Of a stretch of 64,000 nucleotides of DNA, positions 8,045 to 15,711 are shown one piece after another; the stretch's first letter is position 1; each line of letters opens with the position of its first letter. Source of the stretch: Pseudoduganella albidiflava (GTDB lineage: Bacteria > Pseudomonadota > Gammaproteobacteria > Burkholderiales > Burkholderiaceae_D); assembly GCF_004322755.1 (NCBI RefSeq), contig NZ_CP036401.1, forward strand, positions 6,014,001-6,078,000, read 5' to 3'. Made by a program: the position numbers and the translations under genes. The notes beneath the pieces are model-generated. The model saw only the letters and a list, made by a program, of their open reading frames with translations, was not told the origin of the DNA and did no database searches.

Positions 8045-9901
8045 TCAGCGCGGCGATGTCGGGCGCGCTACCGCGCTCTTGCGCGCCGTATCGATCGCCA
8101 GCCCGATGCCAGGCACGCGCTCGCCCTGGAGCTGCACCGCGAACGTCATCAGTTCATCGCGGCGGAAGGCGTGCACCTGCACCGTGTCGCCGACCCGGTA
8201 ACGGGACAGCAGCGACTCCAGGTTGGACGGATTGCCCGTGACGCGCAGGCCGTCGATGGCCACCAGCAGGTCGCCCGCCGACAGGCCGGCACGGTGCGCG
8301 GCACCGCCTTCGTGGACGGCGGACAGTTTCGCATCGGCGCCCTCGCGGCCGATGTTCGCATCCAGACTGGGCTTGGCCAGCTTGCGCTCGTCCGTGTACT
8401 TCACGCCGAACGGCGCCAGCAGCTTCGCCAGCGGCACGTCCTCGGTGCCGCGGATATATTTCTCGAAATAGCTCTTCAGCCGCATGCCGCTGATCTCGTC
8501 GAAGAGCGCTTCCACCTCGGCCGGCGTCACGCCACGGCGGCCATCGGGGTAGAAGTCGCGGCCGTAGCGCTGCCACAGCGCCAGCATGATGTCGTCCAGC
8601 GAACGCTTGCCGCCCGACTTCTGGCGGATCGTCAGGTCCAGGCCCAGCCCCACCAGCGAACCCTTGGCGTAATAGCTGACGATGGCATTGGGCGCGTTCT
8701 CGTCTTGCCGGTAGTACTTGCTCCAGGCGTCGAAGCTCGATTCAGCCACGCTCTGCTTCGTACGGCCGGCGCTGCGCAGCACGCTGCCGACGGTCTTGCC
8801 CAGCATCTTGAAGTACGTGGCCTCGCTGATCAAGCCGGAACGCACCAGGAACAGGTCGTCGTAGTAGCTGGTGAACCCTTCGAACAGCCACAGGAGCGGC
8901 GTGTAGTTTTCCACCTGCAGGTCGTAGGGCGCGAACACGGCCGGCTTGATGCGCTTCACGTTCCAGGTGTGGAAGTATTCGTGGCTGCACAGGCCGAGGA
9001 ACTTGATGTAGCCCTCGCTCCTCTCGCGGCCCTGGGCAGCCGTGGTCGGCAAATCGGCGCGCGCGCAGATCAGCGCCGTCGAGGCGCGATGTTCCAGGCC
9101 GCCGTAGCCGTCGCCCACGGCCAGCGTCATGAACACGTAGCGGTCCATCGGCGCTTTCCTGGTCCTGGGCTCGAAGAAGGCGATCTGGGTTTCGCAGATC
9201 GCCTTCAGGTCGGCGCACAGCCGCGCCATGTCCAGGTTCGGCACGCGGCCCGTGATGACCACGTCGTGCGGCACGCCGTGCGCCGTGAACGTGGCCAGCG
9301 CGAAGTCGCCCATCTCGACGGGGCTGTCGATCAGCTCATCGTAATCGGCCGCCACGTAGGTGCCGAAGCCGTAGCGCCTGGCCTTCAGCTCCGGCAGCGC
9401 GGTGGCCACGCGCCAGGTACGGGCGGCGTCTTCCGCCGGGCGCACGATGTCGACCACGTGGGGAACATGCTCCTGCCCGGCCACGCGCAGGAACACACTG
9501 GTGCCGTTGAAGAAGCCGTGGGTCTGGTCCAGGTGCGCGGCACGCACGGAAAGGTCCCATGCATACACGTCGTATTGCACGGTCAGCGCTCCCTCGACAG
9601 GCGGCGCCTGCCACGAGTGCTTGTCCAGTTTCGCCAGCGCGACCGGCTGGCCATCGGCCTCGGCGCGGATCTGCACGATGTTGCGGGCGAACTCGCGGAT
9701 CATGTAGCTGCCCGGAATCCAGGCCGGCAATGCCAGCAGCTGGCCCTCCGGAGAGGGCTCCTGCACGGTCAGCGTCACCTGGAACAGGTGGGCAGCGAGA
9801 TCCTTGGGAACGATGGCATAGGCCACGGCGGGCGCCGCGGCACGTGGCGCCTTGGCTTTCCTGACCGGCGTTTTTTCTTTGATCGACGTTTTGTTTTTCA
9901 T
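8045..9901 (-). CDS. M61-family metallopeptidase with PDZ domain
   Basis: This 618-residue protein matches the M61 glycyl aminopeptidase-like family: an N-terminal beta domain, a thermolysin-like core with the zinc motif HEYFHTWNVKRIKP (HExxH) and, at the C-terminus, a PDZ domain (SAVHEGGAAHRAGLSAGDLLVAIDGL). The Lys/Ala-rich N-terminus (MKNKTSIKEKTPVRKAKAPR) is not a signal peptide, so a cytoplasmic site is likely, although many M61 enzymes are exported. ATG at 9901 overlaps the preceding gene's stop by four bases (ATGA). Substrates are unknown; the link to the upstream molybdoenzyme genes is only positional. Confidence 0.92.
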   Translation of the reverse strand: MKNKTSIKEKTPVRKAKAPRAAAPAVAYAIVPKDLAAHLFQVTLTVQEPSPEGQLLALPAWIPGSYMIREFARNIVQIRAEADGQPVALAKLDKHSWQAPPVEGALTVQYDVYAWDLSVRAAHLDQTHGFFNGTSVFLRVAGQEHVPHVVDIVRPAEDAARTWRVATALPELKARRYGFGTYVAADYDELIDSPVEMGDFALATFTAHGVPHDVVITGRVPNLDMARLCADLKAICETQIAFFEPRTRKAPMDRYVFMTLAVGDGYGGLEHRASTALICARADLPTTAAQGRERSEGYIKFLGLCSHEYFHTWNVKRIKPAVFAPYDLQVENYTPLLWLFEGFTSYYDDLFLVRSGLISEATYFKMLGKTVGSVLRSAGRTKQSVAESSFDAWSKYYRQDENAPNAIVSYYAKGSLVGLGLDLTIRQKSGGKRSLDDIMLALWQRYGRDFYPDGRRGVTPAEVEALFDEISGMRLKSYFEKYIRGTEDVPLAKLLAPFGVKYTDERKLAKPSLDANIGREGADAKLSAVHEGGAAHRAGLSAGDLLVAIDGLRVTGNPSNLESLLSRYRVGDTVQVHAFRRDELMTFAVQLQGERVPGIGLAIDTARKSAVARPTSPR

Positions 9902-10500
9902 TGCATGAGGTCGGGCGGAGTATCGATGTCGAGCAGGATGCCCGGGTCATCCACCGCCACTTCGTTGACGATATTATCCCTTACGATCCCGCGCGCCCCC
10001 CGGTCTCCGGACAGCGCAAGCAGTTGCGGCAAGTGCCGGCGGCTGAAGGCCACCGGGTTGCCGCGCTCCGTGCCTGACGCGTTCCGGTACACCGGCACCG
10101 CGATATCGGCACCCTGTGCCACCGCGCCTGCGAGCGCGGCGATGGTGCCCGGCTGCACGCGGGGCATGTCGCCCAGCGCCACCACCCAGCCGGATGCATC
10201 CAGCGCGTGCCGAAGCCCGTGGACGAGCGACGCGGCCATGCCGCTGTCCGCCTCGGCGCAAGCGGTCACTTCACAGCCGAGTGCCGCCAGTTGCGCGGCC
10301 GTGGCTTCGTCGCCCTCGCGCACCACGGCCACCACGCGCGGCAGCACGGCCAGCAGGTGCCGCGCACTGTGCACCACGACCGGCACGCCGCCGATCGGTT
10401 GCAGCAGCTTGTTGCGCTGCCCCAGCGGGTCGAAGCGCCGGCCACGGCCGGCGGCAAGCAGGATGCCGGCAAGCGGCAACCGCGCGGCGGCGTCGGCCAC
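9898..10500 (-). CDS. MobA-like nucleotidyltransferase, probable molybdopterin cytidylyltransferase
   Basis: The 200-residue NTP-transferase fold has the signature LAGILLAAGRGRRF followed by RNKLLQPIGGVPVV, and WVVALGDMPRVQPGTI as the metal-binding region. Such enzymes attach CMP or GMP to molybdopterin. Being just downstream of a xanthine-dehydrogenase-family enzyme, which uses the cytosine dinucleotide cofactor, favours a MocA-type cytidylyltransferase serving that enzyme. I chose the GTG at 10500, four bases after the upstream stop, because homology begins just after it; an ATG at 10587 lies within the upstream gene. Its stop overlaps the M61 start. Confidence 0.85.
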   Translation of the reverse strand: MADAAARLPLAGILLAAGRGRRFDPLGQRNKLLQPIGGVPVVVHSARHLLAVLPRVVAVVREGDEATAAQLAALGCEVTACAEADSGMAASLVHGLRHALDASGWVVALGDMPRVQPGTIAALAGAVAQGADIAVPVYRNASGTERGNPVAFSRRHLPQLLALSGDRGARGIVRDNIVNEVAVDDPGILLDIDTPPDLMQ

Positions 10501-10504
10501 GCGC

Positions 10505-12757
10505 TTACGCCACTTGCGGCGCGGCCGCCGACGCCAGGTCGAAAGGCAGCTTGCGCAGCCGCTTGCCCGTGACGCGGAACACGGCATTCGCGAACGCCGG
10601 CGCCAGCGGCGGCAAGCCCGGCTCGCCCATGCCGCTCGGCGGTTCGGTCGACGGCACGATGTGCACTTCGACCTGGGGCATGTCCGTCATGCGCGCCACC
10701 GTGTAGTCGCTGAGCTGGCCCTGTTCCACGATACCATCCTTGAGCGTGATGGCGGCGCCCGGCAAGGTGGTGCCCACGGCCATCAGCACGGCGCCCTGCA
10801 CCTGCGCCTCGATGGTGAGCGGATTGACCGGCTGGTTGCAGTGCACCGCCGCCGTCACCTTGTGCAGCTTCGGCGTGCCGTTTTCCACCGAGGCCGTAAC
10901 CACGTAGGCCACCACGGTGCCGAACGATTCGTGCACCGCCACGCCGTAAGCCTGCCCTTCCGGCAGCTTCACCGTGCCGTAGCCGGATTTGCCGACGGCG
11001 AGATCGAGCGCCAGGTGATGGCGCTTGTGCTCCTCCGGGATCAGCTTCCTGCGGTACGCCACCGGATCCATGCCGGCCGCCACGGCCGCCTCGTCGATCA
11101 GCGTTTCCATCACGAACGCGGTGTGGGTCGCGCCCACCGAGCGCCACCACAGCACGGGCACGTTGGCCTGCGCGTTGTGGACGGACAGCTGCATCGGCAC
11201 CTTGTAGGGCTCGCCCATGCCTTCGACCATCGTGGCATCCACGCCGTTCTTCACCATGAAGGGCTCGAACGCCGTGCCGCTGATGATTGACTGGCCGACG
11301 ATCACATGATCCCACCCCACGATATTGCCGCCGGCATCGAGCCCCAGCTCGGCGCGATGCACGTGCGACGGGCGATAGTAGCCGCCCTTGATGTCATCCT
11401 CGCGGCTCCAGATCACTTTCACGGGACCGCCCCTGCCGGCTTTCGCGTAAGCCTTCGCGACATTCACGGCTTCCACGATATAGTCGGAACCCGGCGTGGC
11501 GCGCCGGCCGAAACCGCCGCCGGCCATCATCGTGTGCAGGGTCACCTGCTCCGTTTTCAGCCCGGCCGTCTTCGCGGCCGCGGCCTGGTCCATCATCTGG
11601 AACTGGCTGCCGGCCCAGATCGTGCAGCTGTCGCGCTTCAGGTCGACCACGCAGTTCAGCGGTTCCATCGGCGCGTGCGCCAGGTACGGGAATTCATAGA
11701 CGGCCGAGATCTTCTTCGGCGCGGCAGCCAGCTTCGACACATCGCCCTGCCGCGCGATCGTTCCCGGCTTTGCGGCCAATGCGCGGAAAGCCGTGAACTG
11801 CTCCTCGGTACTGACCTTTTCCACGCCGGCCGTATCCCATTCGATCTCGAGCGCGTCGCGGCCCAGCTTCGCCTGCCAGTAACCTTCCGCGATGACGGCC
11901 ACGCCGCTGCCGCCACGGTCCACGTCGACCGGCAGCACGGCGATCACACCCTTGATCTTCTTCGCCGCCGCGGCATCGAATTTTTTTACCTTGGCGCCGA
12001 ACACCGGCGGGCGAGCCACCACCGCCACTTTGGTGCCGGCCGGCTTGAAGTCCATGCCGAACTGCTGGCTGCCGTTCGATTTCGCCCGCGCATCCAGCCG
12101 CGGCATCGGCTTGCCGATGAAGCGGAATTTCTCGACGTTCTTCAGCACCACGTGTTCCGGCACCGGCTGTTTCATCGCCGCCTCGGCCATCTGGCCATAG
12201 GTCGCCTTCTTGCCGCCCGGCCCGGTGAGCTGGCCCTTCACCGCCTTCACCTGGTTGACCGGCACCTTCCACTGTTCGGCCGCCGCCGCCACCAGCATCG
12301 CGCGCGCCTTCGCGCCGATCTCGCGGTACTGCACCCACGAGTGCGCCACGGAACCGGAACCGCCGGTGATCTGGATGCCCATCACCGGATCCTTGTAGGC
12401 TTCGCCGGCAGGCGCCAGCACGCCGCGGATCTGCGACCAGTCGGCATCGAGTTCCTCGGCGATCAGCATCGGCAGCGCGGTCTGCACGCCCTGGCCGAAT
12501 TCCAGGCGGTTCACCTGCACGGTGATCGTGTTGTCCGGCGCGATGCGCAGGAACGCGTTGGGCTGCTGCGACGGCTTCGGCTCCGCCGCACGGGCCATCC
12601 GCCCGCCGCCCGTGAACGTGAAGCCGAGCACCAGGCCGGCGCCGGCCGCCTTCATGAAGCCGCGGCGCGAGGTCGGGGAAGTACCCTCGGCTTTGTCGGC
12701 AACCAGCGCCGCCAGGTCTTGCCCATCGCCATTCCCAATAAGCCATTGTTTACGCAT
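10505..12757 (-). CDS. iorB: Xanthine dehydrogenase-family molybdenum subunit (isoquinoline 1-oxidoreductase beta type)
   Basis: The 750-residue large subunit binds the molybdenum cofactor in hydroxylases that insert water-derived oxygen into aldehydes or N-heterocycles. It has a twin-arginine signal near residue 30 (SRRGFMKAAGAGLVLGF), so the folded enzyme should be exported to the periplasm. Family motifs seen are FLRIAPDNTITVQVNRLEFG, the duplicated beta-barrel, and GGGFGRRATPGSDYIVEA. The true substrate cannot be read from sequence; aldehydes are an alternative to isoquinoline. The small iron-sulphur subunit precedes it by 9 bases and a cofactor-maturing enzyme follows. Confidence 0.9.
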   Translation of the reverse strand: MRKQWLIGNGDGQDLAALVADKAEGTSPTSRRGFMKAAGAGLVLGFTFTGGGRMARAAEPKPSQQPNAFLRIAPDNTITVQVNRLEFGQGVQTALPMLIAEELDADWSQIRGVLAPAGEAYKDPVMGIQITGGSGSVAHSWVQYREIGAKARAMLVAAAAEQWKVPVNQVKAVKGQLTGPGGKKATYGQMAEAAMKQPVPEHVVLKNVEKFRFIGKPMPRLDARAKSNGSQQFGMDFKPAGTKVAVVARPPVFGAKVKKFDAAAAKKIKGVIAVLPVDVDRGGSGVAVIAEGYWQAKLGRDALEIEWDTAGVEKVSTEEQFTAFRALAAKPGTIARQGDVSKLAAAPKKISAVYEFPYLAHAPMEPLNCVVDLKRDSCTIWAGSQFQMMDQAAAAKTAGLKTEQVTLHTMMAGGGFGRRATPGSDYIVEAVNVAKAYAKAGRGGPVKVIWSREDDIKGGYYRPSHVHRAELGLDAGGNIVGWDHVIVGQSIISGTAFEPFMVKNGVDATMVEGMGEPYKVPMQLSVHNAQANVPVLWWRSVGATHTAFVMETLIDEAAVAAGMDPVAYRRKLIPEEHKRHHLALDLAVGKSGYGTVKLPEGQAYGVAVHESFGTVVAYVVTASVENGTPKLHKVTAAVHCNQPVNPLTIEAQVQGAVLMAVGTTLPGAAITLKDGIVEQGQLSDYTVARMTDMPQVEVHIVPSTEPPSGMGEPGLPPLAPAFANAVFRVTGKRLRKLPFDLASAAAPQVA

Positions 12758-12766
12758 GTGATCTCC

Positions 12767-13225
12767 TTAGGCGAGGGTTTTCGCCGCATCCTTGATGGCG
12801 AGGCGGATGCGCTGGTAAGTACCGCAGCGGCAGATATTGCCGGCCATGGCGCCATCGATGTCGGCGTCGGTCGGCGTCTTGTTCGTCTTCAGCAGCGCCG
12901 CGGCGCTCATCACCTGCCCGCTTTGACAGTAGCCGCATTGCGGCACGTCGTGCTTCACCCAGGCGTCCTGCACGGCCTTGCCCACCTTGTCGTGTTCCAT
13001 GGCTTCGATCGTGGTGACCTTCTGGCCCACGGCGGCGGAAATCGGCGTCACGCACGAGCGGATCGGCTGGCCGCCCAGGTGCACGGTGCAGGCGCCGCAC
13101 AGCGCCGCGCCACAGCCGAATTTCGTGCCGGTCATGTTCAGGTTGTCGCGCAGCGCCCACAGGATCGGCGTCGACGGATCGGCGTCGACCTGCGTGTCGC
13201 GCCCGTTGATGTTCAGGGTGACCAT
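12767..13225 (-). CDS. iorA: (2Fe-2S) subunit of the molybdenum hydroxylase
   Basis: The 152-residue electron-transfer subunit carries two [2Fe-2S] clusters. The plant-ferredoxin type is in [15 protein letters not shown] plus an earlier Cys (KFGCG). The all-helical C-terminal type is in [16 protein letters not shown] and [10 protein letters not shown]. There is no signal peptide, so it would be carried out with the Tat-targeted large subunit. The ATG at 13225 has a strong AGGAG seven bases upstream. It is the first gene of the run iorA-iorB-mobA-like-M61-diguanylate cyclase. Confidence 0.93.
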   Translation of the reverse strand: MVTLNINGRDTQVDADPSTPILWALRDNLNMTGTKFGCGAALCGACTVHLGGQPIRSCVTPISAAVGQKVTTIEAMEHDKVGKAVQDAWVKHDVPQCGYCQSGQVMSAAALLKTNKTPTDADIDGAMAGNICRCGTYQRIRLAIKDAAKTLA

Positions 13226-13262
13226 GGAGTACTCCTAGTTTTGCGGCTTTTTATAATGAAAG

Positions 13263-13285
13263 CGGCGCGCTTCGAGGGCGCGCCG
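13263..13285 (-). terminator. Hairpin after the DsbC-like gene
   Basis: CGGCGCGC (13263-13270) and GCGCGCCG (13278-13285) form a perfect 8-base stem. Read on the minus strand it follows the DsbC-like stop (13316) and is followed by GCTTTC, a poor T-run. It may stop dsbC transcripts before iorA. Confidence 0.5.
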
Positions 13286-13315
13286 GTTCGGTGAAAATCG
13301 TGCAAGGCAACCGTG

Positions 13316-14038
13316 TTACTTGAGCGAGGCGAACTTCGCTTCCAGCGCCGCGGCGTCGATGGCGCCCGGCACGCGGCTGCCATCGGTGAAGAAGATCGCC
13401 GGCGTGCCTTCGAGACCCAGCTTGTTCCCCAGCGCCAGCACCTTGTCGTTCGGCGCGGTGCAGCCGGCCGGCGCTTCGGGTGCCTGCTTGTTGTTCAGCA
13501 TCCAGTCGTCCCAGGCGCGGTTGCGGTCCGCCGCGCACCAGATGTTGCGCGACTTCGCCGTGGAATCGGCCGACAGGATGTTGTACATGAACGTGTAGAC
13601 GGTGATGTTGTCGACCCTGGACAGCGTCTCGCGGCGGAATTTCTTGCAGTAGCCGCAGTTCGGGTCTTCGAAGAGCGCGATCACGCGCTTGCCGTTGCCT
13701 TTCACCGTCTTCAGCGCCAGCTCCAGCGGCAGGTCGGAGAATTTGATGCGGTTGACTTCGTCGATGCGCGCCTGGGTCACGTCTTCCCTGGTCTTCAGGT
13801 TGAAGATATGGCCGGCGAACAGGTAGGTGCCGGTCTTGTCGGTATAGCGGATCTCGTTGCCGATGCGGATTTCATACAGGCCGGAATACGGCGTGGCCTG
13901 GATGGAATCGATCTTGATGTTGGGGCCAAGCTTCGGCTCGACGTTCTTGCGGATGGTGGCTTCGACGCCGTTGTCGGCGCCCGCGCACGACATCAGCAGC
14001 GCCGATGCCAGCACGAGGCCGGTTTTCATGAACTTCAT
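13316..14038 (-). CDS. DsbC-family thiol:disulphide isomerase
   Basis: This 240-residue periplasmic protein probably reshuffles wrong disulphides. After a signal region (MKFMKTGLVLASALLMSC) come the dimerisation segment (VEATIRKNVEPKLGPNIKID...) and a thioredoxin-fold domain with the CGYC active site (FEDPNCGYCKKF) and the cis-Pro loop GTPAIFF. Length matches DsbC. LLMSC resembles a lipobox, so lipid anchoring is possible, although a normal signal-peptidase site (after CAGA) fits as well. It lies 57 bases downstream of the UbiH-like gene on the same strand; a joint transcript is likely. Confidence 0.92.
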   Translation of the reverse strand: MKFMKTGLVLASALLMSCAGADNGVEATIRKNVEPKLGPNIKIDSIQATPYSGLYEIRIGNEIRYTDKTGTYLFAGHIFNLKTREDVTQARIDEVNRIKFSDLPLELALKTVKGNGKRVIALFEDPNCGYCKKFRRETLSRVDNITVYTFMYNILSADSTAKSRNIWCAADRNRAWDDWMLNNKQAPEAPAGCTAPNDKVLALGNKLGLEGTPAIFFTDGSRVPGAIDAAALEAKFASLK

Positions 14039-14095
14039 AAACTCTCCGGGTGGAACAGGGAGACGGCGTGGGATCGCCGCGCCGTCCGGGTAAGA

Positions 14096-15310
14096 TCAGT
14101 GCCGGCCCAGCGCGTGCGACATGAGCGAACGCTTGACGAAAGGCAATTTGTCCAGCAAGTTTAGCCCGAAATTGCGCACCGCGCGCACGGGTTCGAGGTT
14201 GGCGCCGAACAGACGCTGCAAGCCATCGGTGGCGGCCTGCATCAGCAGCACGTCTTCCTTGCGCGCGCGGGCATAGCGGGCGAGCACGCGCTCGTCGCCG
14301 ATCGAGCGGTGTTCTTCGCGCTCGGTAACGGCGTCCACCAAATCGCGCACGTCGCCGAAACCCAGGTTCATGCCATGGCCGGCCAGCGGATGCACCACGT
14401 GGGCAGCGTCGCCGATCAATGCCACGCGTTGCGAAACGAGCGAATGCGGCCGCACCAGCGACAGGGGGAAGGCGCGCACCGATTCCGGCAGCACGGGTGT
14501 CAGCTTGCCCAGCTTGTCGGCGGCGAATTCGGCCAGCCGGTCGGCCAGCGCCTGCGCACCTTCGGCGCACAGCTGGTCGGCCAGGTTGTCCGGCGCGGAC
14601 CAGACCAGCGACACGCGGTTGCCCGGCAGCGGCAGCAGGGCCACGATGCCGCGGTCGCACGTGAACCACTGGAACGCGGCACCGTGGTGCGGAAGCTCCG
14701 TCTCGAAATTGGCGACCACCCCTTGCTGGCCATACGGCTTGTAATCGAGGCCGATGTCGCACTGGCCGCGCACCCACGACTGGGCGCCATCCGCGCCCAC
14801 CACCAGCGACGACCTGACGGCGCTGCCATCGGCCAGCTGCACGGTGGCGTGGTCCTCGTCGCACTTGAGCGCCACCGCCCGGCCGGTCACGACATGCACG
14901 TCGCGGGCAAAGCGCAGCGCGGCGTCGAGCGCCTCGTTCAGGTTGCGGTCTTCGACGATCCAGGCCAGCGTGTCCGCATGGGCGCCATACGCATCGAAAT
15001 TCAGGTGGCCGGGCTGTTCGCCGTCGCCCTTGATGATCATGCCGTCCACCGGGGCGATGCGCAGCTGGTCCATCGCGCCCCAGACTTTCAGGTTCGACAG
15101 CAGCTCGTGCGCCGTGTGGTTCAGCGCATACACCCGCACGTCCCAGCTGGGCTCGAGCCCATCCGGCTTCGCCGCGGCGGGTGGGCCGAGCAGGGTGACG
15201 CTCTGCCCGGCCTGGGCGAAGGCCAGCGCGGCCGCCTTGGCGATCGCGCCGTTGCCGACGATGCAGACCGCCGTCTGCACATGGTGCTTGGAAGAGGATG
15301 GCGTGTTCAT
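14096..15310 (-). CDS. UbiH/COQ6-family FAD-dependent hydroxylase
   Basis: This 404-residue flavoprotein monooxygenase is of the type that hydroxylates the ubiquinone ring. The N-terminal Rossmann motif is VCIVGNGAIAKAAALAFAQAG, slightly divergent from GxGxxG. The middle has DGAQSWVRGQ, and the C-terminal FAD motif is RVALIGDAAHVVHPLAGHG followed by MNLGFGDV. UbiH, UbiI, UbiF and UbiM cannot be told apart with certainty here. ATG at 15310 is the first of the reading frame. The role in aerobic quinone synthesis is inferred from family. Confidence 0.88.
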   Translation of the reverse strand: MNTPSSSKHHVQTAVCIVGNGAIAKAAALAFAQAGQSVTLLGPPAAAKPDGLEPSWDVRVYALNHTAHELLSNLKVWGAMDQLRIAPVDGMIIKGDGEQPGHLNFDAYGAHADTLAWIVEDRNLNEALDAALRFARDVHVVTGRAVALKCDEDHATVQLADGSAVRSSLVVGADGAQSWVRGQCDIGLDYKPYGQQGVVANFETELPHHGAAFQWFTCDRGIVALLPLPGNRVSLVWSAPDNLADQLCAEGAQALADRLAEFAADKLGKLTPVLPESVRAFPLSLVRPHSLVSQRVALIGDAAHVVHPLAGHGMNLGFGDVRDLVDAVTEREEHRSIGDERVLARYARARKEDVLLMQAATDGLQRLFGANLEPVRAVRNFGLNLLDKLPFVKRSLMSHALGRH

Positions 15311-15459
15311 TGTGCCATTATAACTTTCGCCCGCCGACAGGGCGCGCGGGCTGGCGCTTCAATTCCACACTGGCGCGGTCCCTTGCGGATTGGCGATCCG
15401 CGCATTCGCTTCCAGCGCACCGGTTCCCATCTGTTTGGGACGCGACTTAGAAAAGACTA

Positions 15460-15487
15460 TTGCAACTCTGCATTGAGCTGCTATAAT
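15460..15487 (+). promoter_or_regulatory. Sigma-70 promoter of tRNA-Phe
   Basis: TTGCAA (15460-15465), a 16-base spacer and a perfect TATAAT (15482-15487) lie 10 bases before the mature tRNA 5' end. The start-site region is GC-rich (GCGGCC), as in stringently controlled stable-RNA promoters. Confidence 0.85.
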
Positions 15488-15497
15488 GCGGCCTCTT

Positions 15498-15573
15498 GGC
15501 CTGGTAGCTCAGTTGGTAGAGCAGAGGATTGAAAATCCTTGTGTCGGTGGTTCGATTCCGCCCCGGGCCACCA
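15498..15573 (+). tRNA. tRNA-Phe (GAA)
   Basis: The 76-base cloverleaf includes an encoded CCA end (15571-15573). The acceptor stem pairs GGCCTGG with CCGGGCC (one G-T pair). The D-arm has AGCTCAGTTGGTAGAGC, the anticodon loop is TTGAAAA (anticodon GAA) and the T-arm contains GGTTCGATTCC. It stands alone between promoter and terminator. Confidence 0.98.
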
Positions 15574-15593
15574 AGAATTCAGCAGCAAAGCAA

Positions 15594-15622
15594 AACGCCA
15601 CCTTCGGGTGGCGTTTTTGTTT
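15594..15622 (+). terminator. Rho-independent terminator of tRNA-Phe
   Basis: AACGCCACC and GGTGGCGTT pair around a TTCG loop, followed by a run of T (15614-15618, then GTTT). It is a textbook intrinsic terminator placed 20 bases after the tRNA. Confidence 0.93.
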
Positions 15623-15711
15623 CCAGGACGCTCATTCATCATTGAGTCGAGGCGCCGTGCTTTCCACACCACGTGAGCCATCCGCAGGCCCCGCTTGCGA
15701 GGACCGCGATC

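Noticed and set aside
8171..11290. 1039-residue plus-strand frame opposite the M61 peptidase and molybdenum genes
   Set aside because: It has no domain, repeats the antisense His/Arg/Gly pattern, and spans three well-supported minus-strand genes.
15498..15573. tRNA-Phe as an integration site for a mobile element
   Set aside because: The gene has its own terminator and no integrase, phage gene or repeat of its 3' end follows.
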